The position numbers and the translations under genes were made by a program. 64,000 bases of DNA, taken from positions 191,278 through 255,277 of the forward strand of contig QYAI01000019.1 in assembly GCA_003988855.1 (NCBI GenBank). The letters run 5' to 3'. Shown piece after piece: positions 11,587 through 23,143 of the stretch (position 1 is its first letter; each line of letters begins with the position of its first letter). Source of the stretch: Arachnopeziza araneosa (Eukaryota; Ascomycota; Leotiomycetes; Helotiales; Arachnopezizaceae). The notes beneath the pieces are model-generated. The model was not told the origin of the DNA and did not search any database. It saw only the letters and a program-made list of their open reading frames with translations.

Positions 11587-12604
11587 TCAAAACAAATCAC
11601 TGTCTATATGAATATAACTGCTCTCCCACCAGACTGTCGCACCTAATGATCTCATCACCCCTTCACTACCAGTGTTCCCCGCATGCACATCTGAATGCAC
11701 CCAGCCACTCTTGCCTTCAAACCCTAGGTCCGCAAACCCACCATCCGCGAACGCTTTCAGAAGTTCTACTGCAACAATGCTTGCCAAGCCTTTCCCTCGC
11801 TGCTCGGGCATCACATACAAAGTAGCAAAGCTACCATCAATTCCAATATACCCCCAACCTACAAGATTTCCTTCCTGGTCAAATACTCCTAGGTTTGGTA
11901 GGAGGAGCAAAGTGGCCGCCTGTCGTGGAATAGACGAAGTAGAGATCACGAGGTCGAGTCGTTCCTCCGGAATTCGAGCCATGGAATAAGCCTCTGGGAG
12001 TTCCCGCCGTTTCCTAGCAGCAGAAGAAAGAGTCGCGGTCTTGGTAAGCCAAGTATTCCACTGGAATCCCGTGGCATCAGCGTTTTTCTTTTTCAGAAAT
12101 AACACAGGATTGACAGAGCCCGGAGATCGTTACCTTTGTGACATACATGACGGCTTTCAAAGGCTCGGCAATCTCCAAGAGAAGGCTGGTAATGGACTCA
12201 TGCAACATGGCAAATCTAAGACGAGGCTCAAAAGGCCAGCCTGGAGCTTCTGGAATCTGGATATTCTTCAGAAATACAACTGCTCCGCGAACATGTCCTC
12301 GGAGCAGCTCCTTCTCGGAGGGAGACAGGGGCTTCTGGCGCGTGGTTAATGGATTGAAGATCCATATCTGCGATTCCAGCTTGCGGTTCCTGTCGGCGAA
12401 GATGATGGTATAGTTTTCCGGGGTCGGGCAAGTGGCCGGTGGGAACGTCGACGCGAATAAGCAGTGACGAGCAGGTACGTTGTGCGGTGCTTGAATCCGG
12501 TTGTAGAGCGGATTCGAATAGGGAAGGTGTGGATGCAGTATCTGGGGGAAGGTGCTGAGGGCGTTGGTTTGCGGCCAGGCGTAAAAGGGACTTGTTTCCT
12601 CCAT
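11587..12604 (-). CDS. GNAT-family N-acetyltransferase (FR47-like)
   Basis: Minus-strand exons 12604-12134 and 12087-11587, giving 323 aa. The N-terminal half (about residues 1-160) is a family-specific region beginning MEETSPFYAW. The C-terminal half carries the acetyl-CoA-binding GNAT fold, with YVMPEQRGKGLASIVA matching the Q/RxxGxG/A pyrophosphate loop, followed by a conserved-looking VHSDVHAGN. The arrangement resembles FR47/glycine N-acyltransferase-like fungal proteins of unknown substrate. No signal peptide or membrane segment is seen, so it is probably cytosolic. The intron uses a GTAACG donor and an AAAAAG acceptor, placed by frame and continuity. Fold confident, substrate unknown. 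Confidence 0.85.
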
Positions 12605-13229
12605 AGGGAAGGGGGGAACAAGAGGGAGTGATGATGGGACTTACTGTAGACAAACGTACATCTCGGTAAAGATGACTCTACGTGACAATTGATCTCCCCC
12701 TACCTACCGTGCTCCCATAGTTTGTAGAAGTGGGGTTCCACGTGACTGCCTGCTCCCCCCCCCTTTTCTTCGTAGCCATCCTCTCTCCCGCTACCACAAC
12801 AACGACACAGCAACAGATATCGCATCATCATCACCCTCCTTGATCGTGCGCAATCATTGAGCGCTGCCATAGGGAAACATCAGTCAGGTCTGACAGGTCC
12901 TCTAATCTGCAGGGAACCGTTCCGCAGCAATTGGTTGGAGGATGACAGTCGAGGACCTGCCGCTTCCGGGGTAGCCTTTCCCACCGCGCCACCATCTATC
13001 CCGGGAGACATCCACAGCATTGCCTTATTCTCGTCCTCGTCCTCATCCTTGGGAAATTTGTTTAGATGAATCTCCAGGAACACCAAATGAGTCCGTGGCA
13101 CAAGCGTCCACCAAGGATGCTGAATACAAAAGCCATCCCTCTCCGAGGTGCTTTTCATTTGTCTCTTACCGTCCTTCTCTCCTCTTACTTTCGTTTGGAT
13201 TCGTTTGGTCCCATCTTGTAGTGGTCGCA
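12605..13229. other. Divergent promoter region
   Basis: Separates the minus-strand GNAT gene from the plus-strand protease. It has a C9 run, CT-rich tracts and CAACAACGACACAGCAACA-type sequence typical of fungal leaders. No gene seen. Confidence 0.5.
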
Positions 13230-15838
13230 ATGCATTTGCCATCTCTGAGCCTCGTTATCGCAGTCGCTGTGACAAGTGCCGCGATAATTCCTCGATCGCA
13301 TGTTGTTCACGAGAAGCGATTAGCAACCTCATCAAAATGGGTGAAGCGTGAAAAAATATCGTCGAGAACGTTGTTGCCAATGCGAATTGGTCTGAAACAA
13401 CAGAATCTGGAAAATGGAGAAGAACTGCTTATGGGGGTGTATGTTTAGCCTCAATGTCCCCCACCTCAGGAGCTTATCTGTGTAGGTCTCACCCAGATTC
13501 GAAGAGCTTCGGAAAACATTGGACATCTGAAGAAGTCGTCAATTATTTTGCTCCCGAACAGGAGACCGTGGACAATGTTCGAAATTGGCTTGTTGAGTCT
13601 GGAATTGATGCGGCTCGCATTGCTCATTCAGACAACAAGGGCTGGCTAGCTTTTGATGCTACTGTGGAGGAGGCAGAAAGTCTTCTCCAAACAGAGTATC
13701 ATTTATACGAGCACAGCGCAATGGGTGAAACAACAGCAGCGTGTGAAAGGTATCCCCCCTGCCTTCTCAAATTGATGGCGAAGGCTGACTAAATGCTGCA
13801 GCTATCACGTCCCTGCCCATATTTCAGAGCATGTGGATTATATTACTCCTGGTGTCAAGCTTTTCGTACCAACAAGAAGAACTCGCAGCCAAAAACGTGG
13901 ATTTGGTATGACTTCTGGCCAACATGGGGGTCCGCTCCCGCCACCAAAAGCTTCCTTTGGAGTTTTCCCACAATCTCTGCTAGGAAATGTTTCCAATTGT
14001 GATGTGAGAATCACGCCAGATTGTATAAAAGCACTTTATAAAGTGCCTCCGGTCCCGTTGAATCCTGCTGGGCCACGCCCCGATAACTCTCTAGGAGTTT
14101 TTGAGGAAGGCGACTACTATGCTCAAACCGATCTAGATTACTTTTTCGGCAACTACACTCCAAATATTCCCAAAGGAACTCATCCTATACCTGCTTTCAT
14201 TGATGGTGCCGAGGCACCTATTGATCTGGCAGATGCTGGAGGGGAATCAGATCTCGATTTTGAATTGATATAGTAAGTCATTTTTGATTTTGAACTTCTG
14301 TCCTGGGGAGCTGCGACGATGTTGAGCGAGAACCATGACCACAAAATTTGGCTCTAAGATCCGGAACTTGTCACGGCAGTCTCTGGGGATCCTAGCTGAG
14401 TTAGCTGGTTCTAGAGCTGCTACTAATCCTTCCTCTACCCTACTTTTCTACATTATCAAGTCTAGTTTCTCAGCTCAATGCCAAATAAGAGAATCAAGCA
14501 GGAAGCGAACAAGAGCCTATCTGAATTAGTCAAGTGTAAAATCAACAATATGTGTCACCTATGGCTAGCTTGGCGCATTGTGTTTTATAACAGTGTCTCC
14601 AGCATTTAGACTATCCCCAGAAAGATCTGCTAATTCAAAATAGTCCTCTCATATACCCGCAAACTGTGACACTCTACCAGACGGATGACACCTTCTATGC
14701 TACAAATCCCAATTCGACATCTACCGGCGGTTTCAATACGTTCCTAGATGCCTTAGACGGGTCATATTGTACGTATGAGGGGGGGGATTCGTCGCTCGAT
14801 CCTGTATATCCCGATCCCAACCCCGGTGGATACAAGGGAAAGTTGCAATGTGGTGTCTACAAACCAACAAACGTAATTTCTATTTCCTATGGTGGACAGG
14901 AATACGATCTTCCTGCTAGTTACCAGCAACGTCAATGCAATGAATTCTTGAAACTCGGCCTCCAAGGCCACTCGATCTTCTTCGCTTCCGGCGATGACGG
15001 TGTATCGGGACCTGGTGGAGACGACTCTACCAACGGATGTTTAGGACCAAACAGCACAATCTTCAGCCCTGCCTGGCCGAATAACTGCCCATGGGTAACC
15101 AACGTTGGTGCCACGAAGGTTTATCCAAACCATACCGTCTGGGACCCTGAATCGGCGGTTGTCGACCCTGCTGGACATCCTTACCACAGTGCCTTCTCCA
15201 GTGGTGGAGGGTTCAGCAATATTTACCCCATCCCAGATTACCAGTCGGATGCAGTAGGAGTATTCTTCCGCCATCATGATCCACCTTATCCTCATTATCG
15301 AGGAAACTCGAGCTTTGGACAACATGGCGGATTATACAATAGGGTTGGGAGAGGATATCCAGGCACGTACATCTTACTATATCTCAAGGCCCGGATCTTA
15401 AAGCCTTCCTTTGAGCAACACATCATTACTTTTATTTTCATCGAAATTCTCACTAACATTCCTATTAGATGTTGCTGCTAATGGTGACAACATTGCCGTG
15501 TACAATTCTGGAGACTTGGTTCGTTCAGGTGGCACAAGTGCCAGTACTCCAATCTTCGCATCGATTATAAATCGTATCAATGAAGAACGTCTCAACGCTG
15601 GAAAGAGCACTGTTGGGTTTATTAATCCATCCTTATACTCTAATCCATGGATTTTGAACGATATAACCAATGGTACCAACCCAGGTTGTGGCACAGTTGG
15701 TTTCTCTGCAGTTCAAGGATGGGATCCTGTGACCGGCCTTGGTAAACATCAATTCCAGTGAAATATGTGCATCACTAACAGTTCTTAGGAACTCCAAACT
15801 TTCCAAAGATGCTTGATTTCTTCATGGGTCTGCCATAG
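13230..15838 (+). CDS. Secreted sedolisin (S53) tripeptidyl-peptidase
   Basis: Six exons: 13230-13438, 13486-13749, 13802-14272, 14644-15362, 15469-15741 and 15789-15838, giving 661 aa. Secreted acid Ser-Glu-Asp peptidase, releasing tripeptides from protein N-termini at low pH. Seen: a signal peptide (MHLPSLSLVIAVAVTSAA, cleavage near 18-20); a pro-domain with the hallmark FGKHWTSEEV; catalytic Glu and Asp in GESDLDFE (about 307 and 311); oxyanion Asp in FASGDDG (about 431); nucleophile Ser in SGGTSASTP (about 578); and a C-terminal calcium-site region NDITNGTNPGC...WDPVTGLGTPNF. All catalytic residues are present, so it should be active. Intron 3 is 371 nt and intron 4 appears to start with GC. 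The total length closes only with these choices. Confidence 0.92.
14273..14643 (+). other. Unusually long (371 nt) intron in the sedolisin gene
   Basis: Bounded by GTAAGT and AATAG. It joins DFELIY to PLIYPQ, the expected sedolisin sequence. Other introns of this gene are 47-106 nt. A 64-codon open frame inside has no recognisable relative. Confidence 0.85.
15363..15468 (+). other. Probable GC-AG intron
   Basis: Starts GCACGT and ends TTAG. Only this donor gives GRGYPDVAANGD, the conserved sedolisin sequence. The nearby GTACAT donor leads to an in-frame stop. Confidence 0.75.
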
Positions 15839-17217
15839 ATGCATAGGATGTGATCCAAATGAAAATAGTTGAAATGAAGGTTGCTAGAAAGTTCCATTAG
15901 CTAAAGAAATACAGGAGTGTGTGTGAACTAGAGGATTAACTTGATTGCTTTCCTAATAGACACGAATAGACACGAATAGACACGAATGTACGAATACCTA
16001 CTGTTTTTTCATGACTAGGTGCGCCTATAGACCATGCATGCGTGATTGCGAAACAATACTTAGTTGAAGGGACATCGTGTTCTTTTGTTCTAAGATTATC
16101 TATATCTTTATAGGCCATGTTCAACTTCACAAGAGCCCTGATTGCTTATACATTTTCCTTGATCTGTATTACGCTCCGTCTAACAGGATACCTTAATCAT
16201 TCACACCAAACCATGCGACGTTTTAATACTTCCAAACGCAACGAAACTGCACGTGAAGGAGAAATAAACTAAAAATTACACCAATAAAAAGTTCAGATAA
16301 GAGAAGCAATCCGTCCAGTCCAGTGTTCACCTAACAAAGACGGCATAATAAAATATTGATTTCAATATTCGAGAATTCACAACTAACGCTTCGGGTAAGT
16401 CCTGCTCATATCTAAGTCACGGCGTCAACAGAGACCTGAGTAGGGTTTTTTACCATTGATTTCAATCTTGCTTTTGAACCTATTTTGATGGAGGATCAAA
16501 GTTTATATGATCGATCGCCTTTCTTACTTGTCTATACAGCTCAGCCACTTCAATATTATTTCTCGGATTCGGGTTAAGGAAGGACTATTCAGCGTACAGG
16601 TCTGTTTACAAGAGCTTACTAATGCAAGAAATAATATTAATCTTAACTTATATATCATGACTGAAAGGTTTTGAAACACTTTGTCTGCTCTTACAGCTAT
16701 CAAGAGGTTGACATCCACAGGTCTAGGGTGTGCTAATCCGTTACTCTACTAATTTTGCTACTGGGTACTCTGTATGTAAGTGCCGAAGAAAACACTAGGT
16801 TGTTACTCTTGTTGTCAAAAGGTAAAAAAAGTTAGACTAAATAATATACGTCCATAATTTGTGTACGATTACTCCGCAGATGAAAGCGTATAACATTCAA
16901 TACAAATAATCAGATATGTGCAAGCTTAAAATTAGGAAACCAATTCGTTAAGCAGGAGAATTTGGAGAAAATAGAAGAGCTAGAGAGTGGATGAGAACGA
17001 GTCTGCTGGCCCTGGATGAATCTAAATATCTCTTGAAAAACCTACTAAACGGAAAAAAAGATCCAGCGTAAGAAAGGAGAAATAAAAGCACCCAGAGCAA
17101 AACAATGAAAGAGAATTAGCCAACTATGTGGACTGTGAAGCATGCTGCTCTGAGCAAAGAGCTGACTTAATATATTAGCATTCGATCAAGCACACCTCAC
17201 TTGCACAACGTTGTACT
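15839..17217. other. AT-rich intergenic region
   Basis: Convergent gap of 1.4 kb. Open frames are short and without family resemblance. Contains a 10-bp tandem repeat; otherwise nothing recognised. Confidence 0.55.
15955..15987 (+). repeat. 10-bp tandem repeat (AATAGACACG)
   Basis: Three perfect copies of AATAGACACG plus a partial fourth. Too short and too regular for a CRISPR-like array; a small minisatellite. Confidence 0.9.
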
Positions 17218-18398
17218 TTATAAATTTGGCTTTCTTCCTGTCAAGATACGGACCTTGAATCCCAACCCTCTTCCTCTATTGGGATCTAATGCAACTGCTT
17301 TCACAGCTTCTACAGTCTCATCAACCAACTTTCTGAGGTCATCTATGTTCCACCCTTGCGCTGTAAGTAACCTCACCGTAAGTGCCTCAATACCTGAAAG
17401 TTGAGCTACCAAAAAGTGTTTTCCAAGTTTCTTCTCTTCCTCGTCATCTGGCCATACTCCGATTGGAATCTTCCTTTCAATGACATTAACGTCTACAAAT
17501 CCGATATAAGATAATATGTCTTTGTTAAGATGTTTCACTCCTCTCGGTCTTCCTGCTTTTGTCGCCGCTTCATCCACAGCACCTAGCAAATGGAGAACTT
17601 GTGAATCCGGGTCAAAGTAACTACGAAACGAACCGATTTGATCGCGGGATCCATGATCATCGAAATCAATCACCTCCACAAATCCTCCAGGTTTCAGAAT
17701 CCTAAAAGCTTCTTTGTAAATCTGATTCCAATCCTCGAAGGCTCCGGCTAAAGACCGGAAATGCACTAAGTCAAATTCATTATCAGGCCACGTAAAACCG
17801 CCCTCTTCCTCGGCGTCGTCAATCTCAAAAAATACGTTGTGAGGCACAGCACTGGGCTGAATTCTAGCGATGTCTGTCCCTATAATATCGGCTTCTGGGA
17901 ATTCTTCACCCATAGCCACTGCCCAATCGCCGGTTCCAGTTCCTACATCTAGAATCTTCTGAGGGTTTTGGAGCGATATGGTGGTGAGTCTGTCGTCAAG
18001 AAGACGAAGGAATACACCATGTAGAATCTGCTGTCTTGTCTGCTCTTCCTGGTCAGTGGGCATATAATATTCGCCGACATAGGTCCTGCCATGTATATGT
18101 GTGTATATTAGGTCGGTATCGTACAAAGATCTTGTGGAGTTTCTGAGCAAAGGCCAGTTAGCGGTTTCGGAAGTTTGTTCAAGATCTTCGCTTACATGGT
18201 ATCATTGTCCGCCCGAGGCTGATGAAACAGAGTGCGTGCCCTGTGACGGGACATTTCGACCTCAAGGTCCTCCAAAGCTTCGGTCCCGTCATCATCCATA
18301 GGCTCGTCGTCAAGAACCAATGGTTCTGCGGCAAACCTGAGGGTTGGAGTATCCGACAAGATATTCTGAGGTTCAACACTGTCGGGCTTCCAAGCCAT
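17218..18398 (-). CDS. LaeA-like SAM-dependent methyltransferase
   Basis: Minus-strand exons 18398-18196 and 18142-17218, giving 375 aa. The SAM-binding motif I is ILDVGTGTGDWAVAMGEEFP, followed by VIGTD-type motif II (IIGTDIARIQP), an acidic loop, FDLVHFRSLAG and LKPGGFVEVIDF. The order and spacing match the LaeA/Llm group of fungal methyltransferases, some of which control secondary metabolism through the velvet complex; many others have unknown substrates. The N-terminal 67 residues are acidic and probably disordered. Exon 1 joins to NSTRSLYDTDLIYTHIHGR, a stretch often seen in this family. It lies beside the sugar-nucleotide genes. Whether it is a true LaeA orthologue cannot be judged without a tree; it is more likely a paralogue. 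Confidence 0.88.
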
Positions 18399-19442
18399 CT
18401 GAGCAGGCTATAGATAAATGTATATCTGTATATTTGTATGTTGGCCAGCTGAGCGATCTCTGCGGTAGGGTCGGCTTCCAGTCAAGAGAAGAATTCAGTG
18501 GAGTTTTCGCTATGCGGAGTAGCTATCATAACTCCATGGCTCACTTGAATCCAAGTAGCAACTGGAGCTTCCAAGTACAGCGGAAGAAGCTTGAACCAAG
18601 ACTTGCGAAGCTCTCTTGACCAGGAAAGGGACTGTAAAGGTTAATATAAGGAACGGTGCTACGTCTATTATTCATCAGACCCCCTAGGGTCTGCGTTTCT
18701 GGAACGAGATAGCGGGAAACGGGAGCCGGGATAGTGGGTAACCATGTCTTTGGGATGGGCTGTTCAGTGTCTGGGAATGCTGTGTGTGGCCCAAACCACA
18801 GATGTGGCTGGCAGTGACAGGCTAAATGCAGGTCCATGCTCCACTTGCTGGTGCAGAGACACCGTCCCGGAGATACTATCGAATCCAATCACCTCACTTC
18901 TCTCGTATTGAAGGATCCAGCACCAAGATGTCGGTTGATGGGGCCCAAAGCTGGGCTCTTCTGTACAGGACGGAACTCGCTCAGAAGCCAGGACCAAGCA
19001 AGCCACATGGAAATCAACCCGAGTCCCGACTACGTATCTTCAGTTCTGTAACATCGCCTCGATGCCTCATCACAGAGAGTTCTTCCGAAGAGGCCGTGGA
19101 TCACGAAGCGTGGTTCCTCTTTACAGAATGACGACCGGCCCACATCATCAGAGTGGGATCATTGTATATTTAGAACATTGTGTTGGTGGTGAGAAGCCAC
19201 ATCCGGTATCAAACGCCACTAGAGTTAGACGACGTTTTTTCTCTTTAGGATACCATGCATCTACTACAGCAAATGGTGCTATTCACTCACTCGATGAGTT
19301 GTGCAGCTCGATGTTGGATGGCTTCTCCGAGTTCCTTTCCCTCTTGTTCCGCCGCTCTATAACGTTGTATTAGATACATGAACCAGTCCGATATGCCATA
19401 TGCCAAAGCACCCAAACTTTTCTTTCCCTTGCGCTTGCACCC
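18399..19442. other. Intergenic region
   Basis: Promoter side of the LaeA-like gene and 3' flank of the dehydratase gene. Several 60-115 codon open frames overlap on both strands but show no domain, signal or splicing logic; judged non-coding. Confidence 0.5.
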
Positions 19443-20892
19443 TTACGCCACGCCATTTCCCTCCATCTTCCGTTTCTTTCCTAGAGTCATTGTATCCTGG
19501 CTATCCACAAGCATCGCCTCGGGAATATCTGCAATTGGCTCTTCGCTAGCAATAACCTCCGTACCAGCAACAGTCGGGAAAGGTGTCAAGACCTTGGAAA
19601 TATCGCCCCACCACGACTCTCCGAATTGCTTATACCAGTTTACCGTGATAGCCATCCCTTCGGAGAAACTCGTCTTCTGTTCCCATCCAAGTTGTCTCAG
19701 CTTGGTTCCATCGACAGCGTATCTGTGGTCATTGAATGGACGATCCCGAGTGTGTTTGACCCATTTGTGAAGTTCCTGCTGTGTCGCGTGAGGAATATTC
19801 AAATATGTCAAGAGTTTCGAGCATAGAGTCAGGTTGGAAATTTCATCATAAGAACCAACATTGTAGATTTGGTCCATGGCACCCTTGTGCAGAATGGTGT
19901 CGAAGGCGTCCGCTGCATCTCCAGCAAAGAGATATCTCCTCGTCGGTGTTCCGTCACCGTGTAGAACAACTGGCTGTCCACGGTGAAGAAGAAGGCTGAA
20001 TTTCGGAATAATCTCTGTTCAAGGTTAGCTTTCCGGTGTTTACTACAAATAGCTGAAGCTCACTCTCAGGATATTGATGCGGTCCATACACGTTGTTACT
20101 CCGCACAATTATGACTGGAAGCTTGAAACTCTTTTGATATGAATGCACCAACATTTCTGCCGCCGCCTTACTTGCTGCGTACGGATTTGTAGGAGCAAGA
20201 ATGCTCGTTTCGAGTAAGTCATCCGCATCATCTTTCACCTCGCCGTAGACCTCATCGGTAGAAATATGAATGAACTTCTTGATTCCAACTTTCTTCGCCG
20301 ATTCTAGGAGAACGTGGGTTCCGTAGACATTGGTGTGAGTGAAAGCGTACGAGTTACCGAAACTCAGGTCGACATGTGATTGCGCAGCAAAATGGAAAAT
20401 GGTATCGATGTTGTGTCTTTGCAGACAGTCCATGACCTCTGAAGGATTTGTGATATCGCCATGGTAGAATGTGAAATTTCGTTTGTCGTTGAGTACCCGA
20501 GTGTTATTCAGAGAGGAACAGTAATCGAGCTTGTCAAAGGAGACGATATTGTACGCATTAGGGTAAGTTAAGGTCAAATGCCTGACCAGCCAACAAGCAC
20601 TGTATACATAATTAGAGATGGTTCCCGAGAGTGGCTGCTGCCCATTCTTGCGTACATAAAGCCCGCTCCACCTGTGATCATAATGTTTTTGACGTCTGGC
20701 AATGGCTCATATTTCGTGCTTCCGATCAAGACCGGTGCCTCCTTCCAGACTCCAAAATCTTCGAAGAATTTGTTCGCTCCAGGATTTGATGCTGCGGGAG
20801 CTGCAAATTGACTTCAACACGAGGCCTAGGAACGAAGGAATCTTTGGGAACTTACTTGGAGCTCCCCCGTTCGTTGCGTACTGGGCAGCCAT
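19443..20892 (-). CDS. NDP-glucose 4,6-dehydratase (UDP-rhamnose pathway, RmlB-like)
   Basis: Minus-strand exons 20892-20856, 20800-20656, 20599-20064 and 20014-19443, giving 429 aa. Extended SDR enzyme turning UDP-(or dTDP-)glucose into the 4-keto-6-deoxy sugar, the first step to rhamnose. Seen: the NAD-binding ITGGAGFIACWLVRHL split by intron 2; FHFAAQSHVDLSFGN; the Thr-Asp-Glu catalytic triplet in STDEVYGE; the Tyr-x3-Lys pair in NPYAASKAAAEML; NNVYGPHQYPEK across intron 3; and YNVGSYDEISNL. A C-terminal extension of about 60 residues ends in KKRKMEGNGVA. No signal or membrane segment, so cytosolic. The 3,5-epimerase/4-reductase of the pathway is not in this window. It is divergent from the sugar-nucleotide transporter. 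UDP as carrier is inferred from fungal biology, not from the sequence. Confidence 0.92.
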
Positions 20893-21726
20893 TTGTGGTC
20901 GCAGAGGGATTTCGGCGAGTATAGATAGGGAAGCTTCTCACAGCCAATTTCTTGCAAACCTTCCCACACAACGGATGATGGCTATTGTTGATAGAGGGAA
21001 GGGGGGTGATGGGCGGTGAAATGTGATAAGCGAATTTCGGCACGGGAAATAATTGGTGGTGGTGGTGGTGGTGGTGGTGGGCTAATAAGAGTGCGTCTTC
21101 TTGCAGTACTTATGTGGAAACAAGGCTGGCCCCAAAAGCTCAGGATGGCAATCAATTGCCCGAAAGCGCTCCTGGCATTGAACAAACGACCGACCTCACT
21201 CCCTGCTAACAAGAAGCCCCTTCTGGAAAGATTGATACGAAGGAAGTGGTGATGAATCGGTCGGCTTTCGTCTATTTGTCCGTCAATCAGCACACGTGAA
21301 ATCAACACGCATGCAGCATGAATGAGGAATGAAATACGGACCAGGAATACGAGGCTGTGAGGGCACTAAAGAGCGCCATCCCAAATGCCCCCGATCCCAA
21401 ATGTCGCCTTTTGACTCAGGGGGCCGTTGATCAAGACCTAGGCAGGCTCCTTGCGGTCGATAGTCTCTGCTCAGGTCACCACCTTCTTCCTGATGCGGAG
21501 TGGTTGCCTGCGTAGCCAGTGTGGAACCCCCCGTGCTTCGTTCATTGAATAATTCCCCTTCCGGGACGTTCTGCTTAGTGACACACCCTGGCACATCCAT
21601 TGCACACCCGCTCAGCTTTCCGAACTTCATCTCCTGAACAAACGCCTCCATTGCTCAGGAATGTCGTGATACTTCACCTTCCATTCTTCACTCACCTCTG
21701 TTCTCTTTGGATTCTCTTAACCAACC
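20893..21726. promoter_or_regulatory. Shared divergent promoter of dehydratase and sugar-nucleotide transporter
   Basis: An 834 bp gap between the two ATGs, with no other gene. It contains a (GGT)n tract, and a pyrimidine-rich leader runs into the transporter ATG. The head-to-head layout would allow coordinated expression; no specific factor site could be named. Confidence 0.5.
21055..21080 (+). repeat. (GGT)n microsatellite
   Basis: Close to nine perfect GGT units, about 165 bp upstream of the dehydratase start codon. Confidence 0.95.
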
Positions 21727-23143
21727 ATGGCAGCAAGATCCGGGGATCGCGCTCCCTCCATCACTTCCTCTCTCCCCGACGCTGAAGCATACGATGAGAA
21801 GCATGGCTCACCTGTTTCGAATGAGGGGAGCTATGTTAATTTGAAGGCGCCTGAGGAGATGGATATCAGCGATGATGTGGAACGAGCTGAACTGCTCCCA
21901 GAAGCGCATACGGAGAAGCCAGCGCCAGCTCCTGCAAGCACATCATCCATGAGATCGGCTTTGATATGGATGGTTGTGAATACACTGGCGACTATTGGCA
22001 TTGTGAGTCCTGGCTAAGAGAGCTTGACACACTGGGCCACTTTTTCTAACGGATGTGGTGCAGGTCTTCACGAATAAGGCCATCTTTTCTGACCCTTCTC
22101 TGAAGCTGGCGCAGCTCACATTCGCTGCGTTCCATTTCTTCATTACATGGCTTACGTTGTATACACTTTCTCGGCCTCGATTTGCTATGTTTACACCACG
22201 GAGAGTAGCTATCAAAGAGATCATTCCCCTTGCGGTAGCAATGGCGATGAATGTTATTCTTCCCAATTTATCTCTCGCCTTCTCAACCGTCACATTTTAC
22301 CAAGTGGCGCGAATTCTACTTACTCCAACGGTCGCACTCATGAATTATGTTCTTTACAAGTCGACTCTCCCAAGGAACGCAATTTACGCTTTGATACCGG
22401 CTTGTTTTGGTGTTGGCATGGTCTCATATTACGATTCACTTCCCAGTGCGGATGCGAGCGTCAAAACTACGAGCAGTCTTGGAGTCATTTTTGCCTTCTC
22501 AGGCATTTTTGCGAGCTCCTTGTACACAATTTGGATTTCTAGCTACCATAAAAAGCTGCAGATGAACAGCATGCAACTTCTATTCAACCAGGCTCCCCTA
22601 GCAGCTTTCATGCTTCTCTATGTTATTCCTTTTGTCGACACCTTCCCGGTTTGGACGGAGGTTCCGGTAAACAGGTGGATAATGATTATGATGGTATGTG
22701 TCCTCATATGTTCAGATTCTACTGCAAACTAATTAGATAATAGTCCGGTCTCTTTGCCTGCATCATCAATATGTCTCAATTTTTTATCATTGCGCAGACA
22801 GGCCCAGTTTCTAGTACTGTCGTTGGTCACGTCAAGACATGTTCGATTGTTGCTTTGGGTTGGATCACGTCAGGCCGGGCTGTTGGCGACAAGTCTGTGA
22901 TAGGTGTTTTAATTGCCATCGGAGGAATCATCTCGTAAGTTTTGGCTCTTAAATTTCCCGCGTTTCGATTTCAAAATGGAATTCGATTTGGCCACGTAGT
23001 AGGGTTTTCTCGTTACACGGATATCCTCATCTCCTCGGTGATAGGCAGGAGTTTGGACTTTTCTTTCTCTGGGACACATGACTGACCACATCTTTAGATA
23101 CTCGGTAGTGATGCTGAAGCACAAAACTCAGCAAGGAAAGTGA
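21727..23143 (+). CDS. Nucleotide-sugar transporter (TPT/DMT family)
   Basis: Exons 21727-22002, 22064-22693, 22744-22934 and 23098-23143, giving 380 aa. About 75 hydrophilic N-terminal residues precede roughly ten hydrophobic segments, the usual Golgi/ER nucleotide-sugar antiporter layout. Seen: IVFTNKAIF opening the first helix pair, FHFFITWLTLY, FYQVARILLTPTVALMNYVLYK, TGPVSSTVVGHVKT (the conserved TPT hinge before helix 9), and a Lys-rich cytosolic end KHKTQQGK. It exchanges a cytosolic NDP-sugar for luminal NMP. The substrate cannot be read from sequence; the neighbouring 4,6-dehydratase suggests UDP-rhamnose or its keto precursor. Final exon is only 46 nt, after a 163-nt intron. Confidence 0.92.

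Noticed and set aside
13020..13229. In-frame upstream extension of the sedolisin
   Set aside because: It does not begin with a convincing ATG and would bury the clear signal peptide beginning at 13230.
14335..14529. 64-codon frame inside the long sedolisin intron
   Set aside because: No homology visible and fully inside an intron defined by conserved flanking protein sequence.
15955..15987. Short regular direct repeats as a possible CRISPR-like array
   Set aside because: The repeat is 10 bp with no spacers in a eukaryotic genome; simply a minisatellite.
15840..17217. AT-rich stretch as a degraded transposon or RIP-mutated repeat
   Set aside because: No terminal repeats, target duplication or recognisable transposase remnants, and the base composition is not extreme.
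18541..19131. 80-115 codon frames on both strands between the LaeA-like and dehydratase genes
   Set aside because: No family resemblance, no splice logic, mutually overlapping frames.
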